Assembly: GCA_002364735.1 (NCBI GenBank)
Contig: DEZB01000028.1
Location: forward strand, 1 to 64,000
DNA from: Bacteroidales bacterium UBA3143
GTDB taxonomy: Bacteria; Bacteroidota; Bacteroidia; Bacteroidales; Dysgonomonadaceae
Direction of reading: 5' to 3'
Length of the DNA stretch: 64,000 nucleotides
In this document: one piece after another, positions 1-9,152 of the stretch
How positions within the stretch are numbered: position 1 is the stretch's first letter
How the letters are laid out: each line of letters begins with the position of its first letter
The notes under the pieces: generated by a model
Databases searched by the model: none
What the model was told of the DNA's origin: nothing
Seen by the model: the letters and a program-made list of their open reading frames with translations, nothing else
Translations under genes and position numbers: made by a program

Positions 1-175
1 TGCTTAACTTAATGACATTGGACTTGCGCCAGCAGAGAGACCAGCGCCAGCGAAGTCCTCCTCAGGGGATTTAGTGGTAAAAATCAAGTAGACTAACTTT
101 TTAGAGTTAGCTCAATTAATAGATATAGAATAGATAAATATATTAGAGATAAAAACCTTCCATAAATTAAGATAA

Positions 176-1471
176 ATGATCTGGAACGAATATATAGAAA
201 CGGCCGACAGAGAGAAACTCACGTTGATTCAAAATGAGCGTTTGGTGCAAATGATTGAACGTATTTATTACAACGTGCCGTTTTATAGAAATAAACTGCA
301 AGAAAAAGGAATTGAACCCGGTGATATAAAATCGGTAGATCAATTGAAAGAACTACCTTTTACTACAAAAAATGACCTTAGGGATAATTATCCTTTTGGT
401 TTGTTTACAGTGCCACAATGTGAAATTGTACGATTACATGCATCAAGTGGTACAACAGGTAAACCAACCGTAATTGGTTATACCCGTAGAGACTTACAGA
501 CATGGAGCGAAGTGGTTGCACGCTCTCTAACCATGGCTGGTGTTGGCAAAAATGATATCATTCAGGTGGCTTATGGCTATGGTTTGTTTACTGGAGGATT
601 GGGAGTTCACTACGGATCTGAAAAAGTAGGAGCTGGCGTAATTCCAATTTCAGGTGGAAACACAAAAAAACAAATTCAGATAATGGTGGACTTTGGTGCT
701 ACAGCCCTTGCCTGCACCCCATCTTATGCAGCATTCCTTGGAGAAAGTATTCAAAAGGCAGGGATTAGTCCTGACAAGATTAAACTTAAAGCTGCTATTT
801 GTGGTGCTGAACCTTGGACCAATGGACTACGCAAGCAGATTGAATCGCTGTTAAATGTAAAAGCTTACGATATTTATGGATTAAGTGAAATTATTGGTCC
901 TGGTGTTTCCATGGAATGTAAGTGTCAAAATGGGATGCATATTTTTGAAGATCATTTTATTCCAGAAATTATTGATCCAGAAACGCTTGAGGTTTTGCCT
1001 TACGGTGAAATAGGAGAGTTGGTGTTTACAACAATTACCAAAGAGGCAATACCATTACTCAGATACCGAACACGCGACTTAACGCGACTAAATGCCGAAA
1101 AGTGTTCTTGTGGGCGTACATTGGTAAGGATGGATAAATGTGTAGGAAGAAGTGACGACATGTTAATTATTCGTGGTGTTAACGTATTTCCTTCGCAAAT
1201 TGAATCTGTTCTTTTAGAAATGAGTGAAACAACTCCTCATTATCAATTGGTGATAGATCGTGTCAACAATATTGATACTTTATCTGTGGATGTAGAAATA
1301 AACGATCATTTCTGGTCTGATGAGATAAAAGAAATCGAAAATCTTAAGAAACGCATTCACCATAATATAGCCAGTTTAATTGGGATAAATGCCAAAATCA
1401 ACTTGGTAGAACCGCATACAATCGAACGTTTTGAGGGTAAAGCCAAAAGGGTTATTGATAAACGAAAATAG
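176..1471 (+). CDS. paaK: Phenylacetate-CoA ligase (AMP-forming)
   Basis: Adenylate-forming enzyme that activates phenylacetate, or a related aryl acid, to its CoA thioester with ATP in the cytoplasm. The 431 residues match the usual PaaK length. The AMP-binding P-loop (SSGTTGKP) lies near residues 89-100, a YGLSE motif near 234-238, and the C-terminal hinge region (YRTRDL, then GRSDDMLIIRG) follows, so both sub-domains are present. A small ACT-domain gene begins 60 bases downstream, an arrangement common in Bacteroidetes and anaerobes, where the pair serves aromatic amino-acid fermentation together with indolepyruvate oxidoreductase; that oxidoreductase is not visible in the 175 bases upstream. 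The exact aryl substrate (phenylacetate or indoleacetate) cannot be read from sequence. Confidence 0.93.
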   Translation: MIWNEYIETADREKLTLIQNERLVQMIERIYYNVPFYRNKLQEKGIEPGDIKSVDQLKELPFTTKNDLRDNYPFGLFTVPQCEIVRLHASSGTTGKPTVIGYTRRDLQTWSEVVARSLTMAGVGKNDIIQVAYGYGLFTGGLGVHYGSEKVGAGVIPISGGNTKKQIQIMVDFGATALACTPSYAAFLGESIQKAGISPDKIKLKAAICGAEPWTNGLRKQIESLLNVKAYDIYGLSEIIGPGVSMECKCQNGMHIFEDHFIPEIIDPETLEVLPYGEIGELVFTTITKEAIPLLRYRTRDLTRLNAEKCSCGRTLVRMDKCVGRSDDMLIIRGVNVFPSQIESVLLEMSETTPHYQLVIDRVNNIDTLSVDVEINDHFWSDEIKEIENLKKRIHHNIASLIGINAKINLVEPHTIERFEGKAKRVIDKRK

Positions 1472-1531
1472 ACTTTCAAGAAAAGACTCAATAAAGAACA
1501 TCTTGCATACATTAAATAAAAACTATTTGTC

Positions 1532-1957
1532 ATGATTATAAAACAACTATCTGTATTTCTTGAAGATAAAATAGGTCGGTTGACCGAAATGACCAAAATA
1601 CTTGCCGAGAATGACATCAATATTTCAGCTTTTAATATAGCCGATGCAGCCGATTATGGTATTGTTAGATTTATAGTAGATAATCCTGAATTAGCTCTAA
1701 AAGTTTTAAAAGAGAACCGCTTTTCAGTGAATATTACCAATGTTGTAGGAATGATTGTTCCTCATGAGTCTGGTGCTCTATATAAAGCATTGGAAATATT
1801 GTCGGCCAATGATATCACCATTGACTATATGTATGCATTTGCTATTGACAATTCTGCTTCTGTTATTATTCGATCGTCTTCCAATGAAGATGTGATTAGG
1901 GTATTACAAGAAAATAAAATGTCACTGCTAAAAGTGAGTGATATTTACAAGATTTAA
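1532..1957 (+). CDS. ACT domain-containing protein
   Basis: A 141-residue protein made of two tandem ACT units. The first starts at the N-terminus (KQLSVFLEDKIGRLTEMTKIL, IVRFIVDN); the second begins near residue 70 (GALYKALEILSANDI, ASVIIRSS). ACT units bind amino acids and regulate enzymes allosterically. It has no catalytic domain, so it probably senses an aromatic amino acid for the neighbouring ligase paaK 60 bases upstream, with which it likely forms an operon. The regulatory link is inferred from gene order. Confidence 0.88.
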   Translation: MIIKQLSVFLEDKIGRLTEMTKILAENDINISAFNIADAADYGIVRFIVDNPELALKVLKENRFSVNITNVVGMIVPHESGALYKALEILSANDITIDYMYAFAIDNSASVIIRSSSNEDVIRVLQENKMSLLKVSDIYKI

Positions 1958-2056
1958 TTATCAATATACATATAAGGTTTTTTAGAGATAAAATAGACTT
2001 TGAGTCATCATTAACAATAAAAAACTTTTAAACAACCTCCTAAAATTACAATATAG

Positions 2057-3271
2057 ATGCATACTTTTTCCAACTCTGTAAAGAACTTACGATCTTCTGA
2101 AATCCGTGACTTAATGAGTCTTGCTAATAAACCAGGAATGATTTTATTTTCTGGTGGAATGCCCGACAATGATCTGTTTCCGCTTGACGAGATTGATACT
2201 ATTTTTCAGAATTTAAGTCCACAGGAGAAAAAAATAGCCATGCAATATGGACCAACCAATGGTCTTCCCCAATTGATTGAGTCTTTAACTCTGTTTTTAG
2301 AAAATAAAGGCTTGCCTGTTTCCGAAAATAAGATTATGATTACAACTGGTTCTTTACAAGCTATTAATATATTGGCTAAAGCCTTTATCAATCCTATAGA
2401 TACAATAATTGTTGAAAATCCTTGTTTTATTGGAGCTATCTCGGCGTTCAATTCTTACGAAGCAAATATTGTAAGCATTCCACTTACCGAAAATGGCATT
2501 GCAGTTGATCAGCTTGAAAGTTTGCTCAAAGAAATAAAAGAAAAACCAAAGTTTATCTATCTCACACCCAATTTTCATAATCCTGCTGGCACTTTATATA
2601 CGTCTGGAACAAAGCGAAAGTTGATTGAGGTACTTGATGGAGCTGGCATTCCTATAATCGAGGATGATGTGTATAGCGACTTGTATTTCAACGAAGAAGA
2701 CAAAGATGATTTGAAAACTTTTAAGGAAATCAACCCGAAAGGAGTTGATGTGTGTTATACTGGTTCTTTCTCCAAAATAATTGGACCTGGCTTACGTTTG
2801 GGATGGATGCTTGTGCCCGATGCAATCTATGAGAAATGTGAATTGATAAAACAAACCATGGATGCTTGCTCACCAAGCTTCACACAAGTTATTGCCGATA
2901 AGTTCCTTCAATCTGGCATTGCTGATAACTACATTGAAAAGGTAAGGTTAGAATATAAAAAACGTGCCGAAGCAATGATCGATGCTTTAAACAAACACTT
3001 ACCTGCTGAAGTAACATTCACCGCTCCACGCGGAGGTTTTTATATCTGGCTTCAATTACCCGAAAATATTGATTCAACAGATATTCTAAAAAAAGCTATC
3101 GATAAAGGCGTAGTCTTTGTTTCAGGTAAAACATTTGATCCTCATGGTCAAACAAACAATTTCATGCGTCTATCATATTGCAACACTTCTGTTGAGAAAA
3201 TAAATAAAGGTATTCCTTTGGTGGCAAGTGCTATAAAGGAAGTTTTAGCCGATCTTAAATCTTCAATTTAA
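2057..3271 (+). CDS. PLP-dependent aminotransferase, class I/II
   Basis: Fold-type I aminotransferase of 404 residues, of the 2-aminoadipate/aromatic transaminase type. The N-terminus carries FSGGMPDNDLFP. The PLP-binding lysine is K240 in the SFSKIIGPGLRLGW motif, followed by the usual arginine-rich stretch. The ..FYIWLQLP.. and MRLSYCN segments of the C-terminal small domain are also present. It lies 99 bases downstream of the ACT gene on the same strand and would feed 2-oxo acids into the aryl-CoA pathway started by paaK. Substrate range cannot be judged; an aromatic, branched-chain or 2-aminoadipate transaminase would all look similar. Confidence 0.88.
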   Translation: MHTFSNSVKNLRSSEIRDLMSLANKPGMILFSGGMPDNDLFPLDEIDTIFQNLSPQEKKIAMQYGPTNGLPQLIESLTLFLENKGLPVSENKIMITTGSLQAINILAKAFINPIDTIIVENPCFIGAISAFNSYEANIVSIPLTENGIAVDQLESLLKEIKEKPKFIYLTPNFHNPAGTLYTSGTKRKLIEVLDGAGIPIIEDDVYSDLYFNEEDKDDLKTFKEINPKGVDVCYTGSFSKIIGPGLRLGWMLVPDAIYEKCELIKQTMDACSPSFTQVIADKFLQSGIADNYIEKVRLEYKKRAEAMIDALNKHLPAEVTFTAPRGGFYIWLQLPENIDSTDILKKAIDKGVVFVSGKTFDPHGQTNNFMRLSYCNTSVEKINKGIPLVASAIKEVLADLKSSI

Positions 3272-3420
3272 TTCTCCAAATTTGACTCCATGTGATATAA
3301 AGGAATAATCTCCGATTGAACACTATGCAGATTGCTTAAAATTTGCAACCTGAAACTCTTGTCTTAGAAACAATAAATAAATAACTCAATTAACTCATTC
3401 CTGAAAAGAGATGCACAATA

Positions 3421-3810
3421 TTACTTGATAGGCTCGTAATCTATTTCAAGAAATTTTTCAACGTATTTTTTCCAGTATGTTTCAACAAATTCAGTGTGAA
3501 CTGGATGTTCATTATACTCATCATATGCTTTCATTGATTCAAACTCCATGTAAAAAAAGTAATCAAAATCATTTTTCTTGCTCGTTTCACGAAAGGCTTC
3601 AAAGTTATGCACTACTGATATCGAGGATAATTTATTTGCAGCAGTTAAAAACTTCTTTTCCTCGGGTGAACCCTTTGGATATTTTAATTTGAAAACAACT
3701 GTATGTCGAATCATGAAATCTGATTCTGGTTTGGGTGATGTGTTTATCTCTGCTTTTGCATTAAAAGAGAGTAATAACAAAAGACTGAAAATGGCTGATA
3801 ATTTCTTCAT
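3421..3810 (-). CDS. Exported Dabb (stress-responsive A/B barrel) domain protein
   Basis: A 129-residue protein with a clear N-terminal signal peptide (MKKLSAIFSLLLLLSFNAKA) followed by a dimeric alpha-beta barrel (Dabb) domain that begins at MIRHTVVFKLKYP and continues through VVHNFEAFRE, DYFFYMEFESMKAYDEYNEHPVH. The histidine in the first strand and the HPVH segment are typical of the family. Members are small homodimers of mostly unknown function. The signal peptide points to the periplasm. The gene stands alone, convergent with the aminotransferase gene. Confidence 0.8.
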   Translation of the reverse strand: MKKLSAIFSLLLLLSFNAKAEINTSPKPESDFMIRHTVVFKLKYPKGSPEEKKFLTAANKLSSISVVHNFEAFRETSKKNDFDYFFYMEFESMKAYDEYNEHPVHTEFVETYWKKYVEKFLEIDYEPIK

Positions 3811-3840
3811 GAGATAAATGTAATAAAATTTACTATAAAT

Positions 3841-3880
3841 AAAAAAACCGTTTACATCATTTAAAGATATAAACGGTTTT
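3841..3880 (-). terminator. Rho-independent terminator after tRNA-Gln
   Basis: Inverted repeat with arms 3844-3854 and 3870-3880 (AAAACCGTTTA/TAAACGGTTTT). Read on the minus strand, the stem is followed by a run of seven Ts. It sits 14 bases after the end of the tRNA gene. Confidence 0.75.
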
Positions 3881-3893
3881 CGTTTTTTGATTG

Positions 3894-3964
3894 TTGTCCC
3901 ACTAGGATTCGAACCTGGACTGACTGAACCAAAATCAGATGTGCTACCATTACACCATGGGACA
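3894..3964 (-). tRNA. tRNA-Gln (anticodon TTG)
   Basis: A 71-base cloverleaf on the minus strand. The 7-bp acceptor stem TGTCCCA/TGGGACA, the D-loop GGTGTAATGGTAGCAC, the anticodon stem-loop CTGATTTTGGTTCAG with anticodon TTG, and the T-loop GGTTCGAATCC are all present. The CCA end is not encoded. Confidence 0.95.
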
Positions 3965-4038
3965 ATCCTTATGTGCTTCGTTAAAAGCAGTGCAAAAGTA
4001 TAACTTCATTTGATACTTTGCAAATATTTTGCAGTCTT

Positions 4039-5331
4039 TTATTCAGCAATTAGCAAGAAATAATTCTTCTTGCCTCGTTGTGCAAGCAGGTATTTGTTGG
4101 AAATCAAATAATTGCTATCAATTATCTGGTCAAAAGAATTTATCTTTTCTTTGTTAATCATTACACCACCCGACTGAACTAACTTGCGCATTTCGCCTTT
4201 TGAAGGAAAAACCTGTGAATCTTCTGTGAATAAATCAACAGCTTTAACACCTTCAGTCAATTTTTTGCGTGAAACAATAAATTGTGGAACACCTTCAAAA
4301 ATTTGCAGCAATGTTTCTTCGTCAATCTTTCTCAGTGCATCGGCAGTAGAGTTTCCAAATAGAATGCCAGACGCTTCAATGGCTGCTTCTAATTCCTCTT
4401 GAGAGTGAACCATTGTAGTAACTTCTTCAGCAAGTCTTTTCTGTATTGTGCGCAAATGTGGTGCTTTTGTTTGTTCTTCAATAAGAGCATCAATTTCTTC
4501 TTTTGGTAAGTCTGTGAATATCTTAATGTATTTGATAGCATCATCATCACTCACATTCAACCAAAACTGATAGAACTGGTAGGGTGTTGTATACCTACTA
4601 TCAAGCCACACGTTGCCCGATTCAGTTTTGCCAAACTTGCCCCCGTCTGCTTTAGTAATTAATGGACACACCAATGCAAATGCTTCACCACCTGTCACTC
4701 TTCTTATTAATTCGCTACCCGTAGTAATGTTTCCCCACTGATCGGAACCTCCCATTTGCAAACGGCAGTTCTTGTTGCGAAACAGATGTAAGAAATCGTA
4801 ACCTTGCAATAGTTGATAAGAGAATTCAGTAAAAGACATTCCTTCTTTTGATTCGGAACTCAATCTTTTCTTTACCGAATCTTTTGCCATCATATAGTTT
4901 ACGGTGAGGTGCTTGCCAATCTCGCGAATGAAGTCTAAGAATGTAAATTCTTTCATCCAGTCGTAGTTGTTCACCAACTCAGCTGCATTGGGCGAATCGC
5001 TATCAAAGTCTAAAAACTTTTTCAATTGATTTTTAATACCTGCTTGATTTTTCAAGAGCGTCACTTCGTCCAATAGGTTTCGCTCGGCCGACTTCATCGA
5101 TGGATCGCCAATCATACCTGTGGCACCACCAATCAAGGCAATGGGTTTGTGACCTGCACGTTGCAGGTGTTTCAGCATCATCACGCCAACAAGGTGTCCG
5201 ATGTGTAAAGAATCGGCAGTTGGGTCTATGCCAACATATCCTGCAGTCAATTCTTTTTGCAATTGCTCTTCCGTTCCTGGCATAATTTCCTGAATCATAC
5301 CTCTCCAACGGAGTTCTTCAACAAAATTCAT
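4039..5331 (-). CDS. tyrS: Tyrosyl-tRNA synthetase
   Basis: Class I aminoacyl-tRNA synthetase that charges tRNA-Tyr, 430 residues as expected for bacterial TyrS. The HIGH motif is at residues 43-46 (SLHIGHLVGV). The tyrosine-binding segment QLLQGYDFLHLF and GGSDQWGN follow. The KMSKS loop is seen as KFGKTESG near residue 235. The C-terminal 60 residues form an S4 RNA-binding domain (LVQSGGVMINKEKI). The start at MNFVEELRWRG is the usual one for the Bacteroidetes enzyme. It is an essential housekeeping gene. Confidence 0.97.
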   Translation of the reverse strand: MNFVEELRWRGMIQEIMPGTEEQLQKELTAGYVGIDPTADSLHIGHLVGVMMLKHLQRAGHKPIALIGGATGMIGDPSMKSAERNLLDEVTLLKNQAGIKNQLKKFLDFDSDSPNAAELVNNYDWMKEFTFLDFIREIGKHLTVNYMMAKDSVKKRLSSESKEGMSFTEFSYQLLQGYDFLHLFRNKNCRLQMGGSDQWGNITTGSELIRRVTGGEAFALVCPLITKADGGKFGKTESGNVWLDSRYTTPYQFYQFWLNVSDDDAIKYIKIFTDLPKEEIDALIEEQTKAPHLRTIQKRLAEEVTTMVHSQEELEAAIEASGILFGNSTADALRKIDEETLLQIFEGVPQFIVSRKKLTEGVKAVDLFTEDSQVFPSKGEMRKLVQSGGVMINKEKINSFDQIIDSNYLISNKYLLAQRGKKNYFLLIAE

Positions 5332-5451
5332 ATGTTTATTACTTATTAATTTTTTTCAAAGCTCAAAGGTACATTTTTCTTTTTATAAAACCTTGAGTAT
5401 GCGATGTGATGTAGGTGTATTCGGTTTTGGTTGATGTATAGAAACTCCCAT

Positions 5452-5493
5452 AAAAAAAGACTATTTCAGAACTGCATCTGAAATAGCCTTTTT
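5452..5493 (-). terminator. Rho-independent terminator after the DUF937 gene
   Basis: Nine-base-pair stem CTATTTCAG (5461-5469) and CTGAAATAG (5478-5486) with an 8-base loop. On the minus strand it is followed by a T-run at 5452-5458. It separates the DUF937 gene from tyrS; A/T runs on both sides could let it work in both directions. Confidence 0.75.
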
Positions 5494-5518
5494 AAGACAA
5501 TAGTGATTTTCTTTATTA

Positions 5519-6361
5519 TTATTTAATTATATAATCGTGTTCTGTTTGATTAGCATAGAAAGTGCCATCCATGCTTTCAACATGAAATGATACCTCTGTA
5601 ATTGAACCATCTATTTCTGGCACTATCACCTCATCTTCAATATTTCTGACACAAGCCCTGTTTGCTAAGAAATACCATGCTAACAAGGCTATCACAATTA
5701 AACCAATTATCCACATCAAACTATTTTTGTTTCTTTTGACCGCTTTGGGATTGGTAGGTATTTCTGTTTTAATAGTTTCTGAAAAATCCTTTGTTGTTTT
5801 ATCAATAACGTTCGTAACATCTTTAACTCCGTTAATTCCAAAATGAGTAGCCGAAATGCCTATTGGAAGTTCCTTAACAATAGTAGGCTTTGAGTCAATA
5901 AGGTTTGCAATGAGATCTTTAAATTTCCATCCTTTTGTTTTTACCCAGTTGTTCAAATAACCAATTATGAGTGGAACTCCTACCTCTATTAAGCCTGCTG
6001 CTTTTTCTTTTTGAATACCTGCAACACTGCTAATAGATTTCACCAATTCATCATGGTTGGTGCGAAACATGCCCGATAATACCTCTCTGCCTTTAATAAG
6101 GAAAGACGGTTTATCTAAGTTCGATGTATTAATATATTCATTATCGGTATAGGGGTATTCCTCTTTTAAAGCATTCCACCATATTGGTTGCGTTGCACTT
6201 GTTAGCGTGTTGTTGCCCAAAATGCAAGCCAAAACTGCAGGAACGAGTGCGTTTATTCCATTTTTTGCAGATTGAGTGTTTATACCAACATATTCTGAAA
6301 TATCTTGATAAGATTTCTCGGTAAATGATTTTCTTAATTTATCTATTAAATTTACTGACAT
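5519..6361 (-). CDS. DUF937-family membrane-anchored protein
   Basis: About 280 residues from the start chosen here (MSVNLIDKLRKSF). The reading frame stays open another 40 codons upstream to 6481, but that extension looks unlike the family, which begins with a helical segment such as LIDKLRKSFTEK. The N-terminal half is the DUF937 helical region: repeated NALVPAVLACILG and AAGLIEVGVPLIIGYLNNW segments that match its two glycine-rich repeats. One transmembrane helix lies near the C-terminus (SLMWIIGLIVIALLAWYFL), followed by a short soluble tail. No biochemical role is established for the family. It is monocistronic, ending at a terminator before tyrS. Confidence 0.75.
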   Translation of the reverse strand: MSVNLIDKLRKSFTEKSYQDISEYVGINTQSAKNGINALVPAVLACILGNNTLTSATQPIWWNALKEEYPYTDNEYINTSNLDKPSFLIKGREVLSGMFRTNHDELVKSISSVAGIQKEKAAGLIEVGVPLIIGYLNNWVKTKGWKFKDLIANLIDSKPTIVKELPIGISATHFGINGVKDVTNVIDKTTKDFSETIKTEIPTNPKAVKRNKNSLMWIIGLIVIALLAWYFLANRACVRNIEDEVIVPEIDGSITEVSFHVESMDGTFYANQTEHDYIIK

Positions 6362-6943
6362 AGCAATTTGTGTTTTAGGTGTTATGAAATTGTTTAATCC
6401 CGATAATGTTTGCTTGTTAAAAGCACTTGAATTTTCAAAGAGACTAACTAATGGAGAACTTATAAATCTATATGAAGACAATAAGCCTCAAATTGAGGAG
6501 AAAATGTTATTACACTTCCTGAAATAATAAATTCAAGTATGAAACTTCATTTCGATATTCTTATAGTAACTAAACAATTGAAGTCGTAATTTGTTTTGAT
6601 CAGGTTTATTGAGTTTGTTTTTGAAAGAGGGGGAATTTGGGAGACAATTTACGTTTATTGATTCCGAAAATTAAATCATTTACAATCGGCGTATCACTTT
6701 TAGTGAAAAGTCTTTATAGATGATTTCAATCATCATTATTTTGATAACATGAATGAACCATTAAAATCATCGTTTTAAACATAGATTTAATTGACTAATG
6801 CTTTACATCAAGCACTTAAAGCAGAACTCAAACATTTTCTTATTCTAAATCCATTTTTCACATGTAATTTTTCAATTTATTCATTTCTCATTTCTCTTTT
6901 CAGTTTATTCAACCGTATTAAACCTTTTGTCACAAAAACTGTC
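6362..6943. other. Intergenic region before tmRNA
   Basis: About 580 AT-rich bases between the DUF937 gene and the tmRNA promoter. I see no gene, repeat or convincing structure. The short open frame at 6791 runs through the start of the tmRNA and is not credible. Confidence 0.5.
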
Positions 6944-6951
6944 TATATTTG
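6944..6951 (+). promoter_or_regulatory. Bacteroidetes -7 element for tmRNA
   Basis: TATATTTG matches the Bacteroidetes -7 consensus TAnnTTTG exactly and lies 45 bases before the mature tmRNA 5' end, which would be made by RNase P from a short leader. A TTTTG at 6925-6929 is closer than the usual 19-21 base spacing, so the -33 element is unclear. Confidence 0.5.
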
Positions 6952-6996
6952 CAGAAGCTTAGAAAAGCTATTTTTCTCTATAAGCTATAACAAAAC

Positions 6997-7392
6997 GGGG
7001 CTGACCGGTTTTGACAGCGGGTAGAAGTGGTTTGTAAGCATGCAGTGCGTTGTCGGGTAGCACTATAATCTCAATCGTCAACATTTTAACTGGCAACAAT
7101 AATTACGCTCTTGCCGCTTAATCGAATTATAGTAGATAAAGCCTAATCTCGGCATTAGATGCTGAGACAAGACATCACCCGGAAGCTGTGGCTTCGAAGC
7201 GTGCCGATCAGGTGGTGCAGACAACTCGAAGATAGAATAAGTCAAGCCTTGGGGCTTATTCGAAACTAAAAGGATAAGGATAGAGTTCGGTGGCTTTAGT
7301 CAGGCTCTATTTCGAAAACTAAAATAAAGCTAAGCATGTAGAAAGCGAATTAATTCCTCGTTTGGACGAGGGTTCAAGTCCCTCCAGCTCCA
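6997..7392 (+). ncRNA. ssrA: tmRNA (SsrA)
   Basis: Transfer-messenger RNA that rescues stalled ribosomes. The 5' end GGGGCTGACCGGTTTTGACAG is the standard tmRNA start, and the 3' end GGTTCAAGTCCCTCCAGCTCCA supplies the T-loop and acceptor strand; GGGGCTG pairs with CAGCTCC. The tag frame at 7092-7121 encodes GNNNYALAA followed by TAA, a typical Bacteroidetes degradation tag. The molecule is one piece, about 396 bases, and CCA is not encoded. The gene's 3' end is the probable integration site of the downstream mobile element. Confidence 0.95.
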
Positions 7393-7395
7393 CTG
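7362..7395 (+). other. Probable left attachment site (attL) in the tmRNA 3' end
   Basis: The tmRNA T-arm and acceptor strand end here and element DNA with its integrase follows 270 bases later. Tyrosine recombinases often use tRNA or tmRNA 3' ends and restore them on insertion. No second copy of this stretch is visible in the window, so the right junction must lie beyond 64000. The exact crossover is not determined. Confidence 0.5.
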
Positions 7396-7430
7396 GTGGC
7401 ATAAGACATAAAGCGACAAAACATAGACAA

Positions 7431-7463
7431 ACCGTTCAAATTGAGAGATTTGAGCGGTTTTTT
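7431..7463 (+). terminator. Rho-independent terminator downstream of tmRNA
   Basis: Eleven-base stem ACCGTTCAAAT (7431-7441) and ATTTGAGCGGT (7448-7458), 6-base loop, then a T-run. If the crossover is in the tmRNA 3' end, this terminator belongs to the element and now serves ssrA. Confidence 0.75.
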
Positions 7464-7526
7464 GTATGTATATGGCTGACAGAAAAGACAGGGAAAAGAC
7501 AAATAAAGCCAGTTTATATTTCCCAA

Positions 7527-7566
7527 TTCGTACCCCCAAACCAAAAAAGCCATTAGGGGGTACGAA
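7527..7566. repeat. Perfect 11-bp inverted repeat upstream of the integrase
   Basis: TTCGTACCCCC (7527-7537) and GGGGGTACGAA (7556-7566) are exact inverse complements around an 18-base spacer. There is no T-run. Placed between the putative attL and the integrase gene, it could bind the recombinase or another element protein. Confidence 0.6.
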
Positions 7567-7616
7567 TAGTCTAAAATTGGCAGTTTGTTGTCCACTTTTG
7601 ACTGGTCTGTATTTAG

Positions 7617-7662
7617 CTCAATTTTAAAAGATTATCATACATTTATCATTAAAAAAATTGAG
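7617..7662. repeat. Inverted repeat overlapping the integrase leader
   Basis: CTCAATTTT (7617-7625) and AAAATTGAG (7654-7662) flank the integrase leader, the right arm ending two bases before the ATG. It may be an operator or an RNA hairpin masking the start; I cannot tell which. Confidence 0.45.
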
Positions 7663-7664
7663 TT

Positions 7665-8885
7665 ATGAAAAGTACATTTAGTGTGCTCTTTTTTATTAGA
7701 AGAGACAAAAAAAGAAAAGACGGAACCTGTCCAATTTTATGTAGAATTACCATCGATGGTGTTGAATCACGATTCAATACGAAAGTGTATGTTCAGGATT
7801 CCAGGTGGAATGTAAAAGCAAACAAAGTTTCAGGTAGTAACGCTGAAAGCCGAAACTTGAATGCAAGATTGGATGATATTAAAGCATCCCTGCATAGGAT
7901 TTATCACGATTTTCAACGATTTGACATTGTAACTCCCGAGAAAATAAAATGTGAGTTTTTGGGTCTTGAGGAAAGTGGAGAGTCTATTCTCAATCTTTTT
8001 GACAAGCACAATCAGGATATGGAATCTCTGATAGGAATATCTACCACCAAAGCTACATTACAAAAATACTCAGTTACAAGAAAACATTTGGCTAACTTCA
8101 TTAAAAAGAAGTATAATGTATCTGATATAGCCTTGAAATCAATTAATTATATGTTTATTCACGACTTTGAGATTTATATGGTAAGTCATGCAAAGGTGAG
8201 TCATAATACTATGTCCAAATTTATGGGATTTGTAAAGAAAATCATCAATATTGCAATAAAGAGTGACTTGATTATACATAACCCATTTGCCAATTATAAA
8301 ATTCAATTTGAAAAAGTTGATAGAGGTTACTTAACAGAGCAGGAGCTAAATCTGCTTATTAAAAAGAAGTTTCTGATCAAGCGTTTGGAACAGGTAAGAG
8401 ATATTTTTGTTTTCGCATGTTTTACCGGATTGTCATATATTGATGTAAAAGAACTATCAAAAGATCATATCAGAATTTCATTTGATGGAAACACTTGGAT
8501 TATGACAAAACGGAGTAAGTCTAATATAAGTGTCAATGTTCCTTTAATGGATATTCCGAAAAAGATATTGGAAAAATATAATGGTGAGCTTCCTGATGAT
8601 AAAGTTCTGCCAGTTTTAAGCAATCAAAAAATGAATGCTTACCTGAAAGAAATTGGTGATGTGTGTGGAATAACAAAAAACCTGACTTTCCATCTTGCGA
8701 GACATACTTTTGCCACTACTGTCACTCTTTCAAAAGGAGTACCTATTGAAACGGTAAGCAAGATGCTTGGGCATACTAATATTCAAACAACTCAAATTTA
8801 TGCCCGTATTACTAATGATAAGATAAGTAAGGATATGCAGGGGTTGTCTGAGAAGTTTACTGACAAAGAGAAGTTTTTTAATTAA
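7665..8885 (+). CDS. int: Tyrosine recombinase / integrase of the mobile element
   Basis: Site-specific recombinase of 406 residues, Bacteroidetes conjugative-element type. The N-terminal arm-binding segment starts MKSTFSVLFFIRRDKKRKDG, a SAM-like core-binding domain spans about 100-210, and the catalytic domain follows. Visible catalytic residues are H343 and R346 (HLARHTFATT), H370 (LGHTNIQTT) and the nucleophile Y379 (IYARI). The first box reads CFTGLSYIDVKEL and lacks the usual arginine, as is known for IntDOT-type integrases. It lies immediately inside the tmRNA junction on the same strand, as expected for an integrase adjacent to its attachment site. Confidence 0.93.
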   Translation: MKSTFSVLFFIRRDKKRKDGTCPILCRITIDGVESRFNTKVYVQDSRWNVKANKVSGSNAESRNLNARLDDIKASLHRIYHDFQRFDIVTPEKIKCEFLGLEESGESILNLFDKHNQDMESLIGISTTKATLQKYSVTRKHLANFIKKKYNVSDIALKSINYMFIHDFEIYMVSHAKVSHNTMSKFMGFVKKIINIAIKSDLIIHNPFANYKIQFEKVDRGYLTEQELNLLIKKKFLIKRLEQVRDIFVFACFTGLSYIDVKELSKDHIRISFDGNTWIMTKRSKSNISVNVPLMDIPKKILEKYNGELPDDKVLPVLSNQKMNAYLKEIGDVCGITKNLTFHLARHTFATTVTLSKGVPIETVSKMLGHTNIQTTQIYARITNDKISKDMQGLSEKFTDKEKFFN

Positions 8886-9152
8886 ATATATGAGTACACT
8901 CTGAAAATTCGACAAAGATTTATAGGTTTTTCATCTATTGTTTCTAATGTGAAAGTTTAACAAACAGTTTTAAGACAAAGTCCTCTTAAGAGTGTTTAGG
9001 AATAGATACAGATTAATTCAACTTTCCGTGTGTTCTCATTTTAGAGATCAGAAAAGAAAAAGAAAAAAAAGCTATGGTCGTGTACCATACATTTATTTCC
9101 CTTTTCTTTTTGTTAAAAATAGCAGTGACATTTCACCGATATTTACGGGTAT

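Noticed and set aside
6791..7024. 77-codon open frame before tmRNA
   Set aside because: It runs into the tmRNA 5' end across its promoter; no family features.
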